The notes beneath the pieces were generated by a model. It saw only the letters and a program-made list of their open reading frames with translations. It searched no databases and was not told where the DNA came from. Of a stretch of 5,020 bases of DNA, positions 4,964 to 5,020 are shown piece by piece. Position 1 is the stretch's first letter. Every line of letters begins with the position of its first letter. The DNA comes from a bacterium CG2_30_54_10 (GTDB lineage: Bacteria > Muiribacteriota > Ozemobacteria > Ozemobacterales > Ozemobacteraceae): positions 1 to 5,020 of the forward strand of contig MNYA01000230.1 of assembly GCA_001872985.1 (NCBI GenBank). Reading direction: 5' to 3'. Both the position numbers and the translations under genes were made by a program.

Positions 4964-4985
4964 CGATCTGCGTTTGTGGCTTTTT
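4964..4985. repeat. Eroded copy of the left-edge repeat core
   Basis: ATCTGCGT, then TTGTGGCTTTTT, parallels ATCTGCGTAAATCAGTGGCTTCTC at the window's left edge, with a short internal deletion. The match is short, so it may be chance, but the order of the words ATCTGCGT and GTGGCTT is kept. Confidence 0.4.
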
Positions 4986-5020
4986 GACTTCAGACCGCTA
5001 AACTCATACCATTTTTGATT

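Larger units (their letters stand above)
4662..5020. other. Gene-free region after the LOG gene
   Basis: No credible coding frame is present. It contains a GATCAGGGG-type repeat, a near-direct repeat ACTCAAT[A/G]ATTC (4759-4770 and 4777-4788), a head-to-head REP-like pair and an eroded copy of the left-edge repeat. I see no convincing terminator after the LOG stop: GGG-TGA-CCC overlapping the stop codon is too short. Confidence 0.7.

Overview
The window is a compact piece of a bacterial chromosome. It has four intact protein genes and an unusually dense set of small dispersed repeats in the gaps between them. Three genes lie on the minus strand: a SHOCT-like/DUF4097 beta-solenoid protein (220-1314), a small beta-class DNA methyltransferase (1637-2449) and a dimer-type glycyl-tRNA synthetase (2545-3930). 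One lies on the plus strand: a LOG/TIGR00730-type nucleotide phosphoribohydrolase (4101-4661). The single-chain alpha2-type GlyRS, sigma70-like promoters, Shine-Dalgarno sites and moderate GC show a bacterium. I cannot name the phylum. The repeat types resemble those common in environmental and metagenome-assembled genomes with long intergenic regions, but that is only an impression.

Layout. Positions 1-219 hold two perfect 53-bp tandem copies of a repeat, followed by a degraded inverted counterpart. Next comes the DUF4097 gene, read leftwards with its own Shine-Dalgarno site and an extended -10 promoter. The gap 1315-1636 carries that promoter, a weak hairpin terminator, a 71-bp REP/MITE-like palindromic element and a GGGATCAGGG-type repeat. 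The methyltransferase follows GlyRS on the same strand across a 94-bp gap that has no clear terminator or promoter, so the two may be co-transcribed. The gap holds a shortened copy of the same REP-like sequence. The 170-bp region 3931-4100 is a divergent promoter region between GlyRS and the LOG gene. The GlyRS promoter is close to consensus. The LOG promoter has a perfect TATAAT only 7 nt before the ATG, which predicts a leaderless mRNA. The final 359 bp (4662-5020) contain no gene but hold three more repeat remnants.

The genes do not form a pathway. GlyRS is a translation housekeeping enzyme. The LOG-family protein probably releases a base from a nucleotide 5'-monophosphate. The methyltransferase looks like an orphan, with no nuclease partner visible. 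The DUF4097 protein resembles the LiaX/YvlB architecture linked in Firmicutes to envelope stress. I see no convincing undescribed multi-gene system. The most useful leads are the predicted leaderless LOG transcript, the orphan methyltransferase with a TTG or GTG start, and the related repeat families occupying almost every gap.
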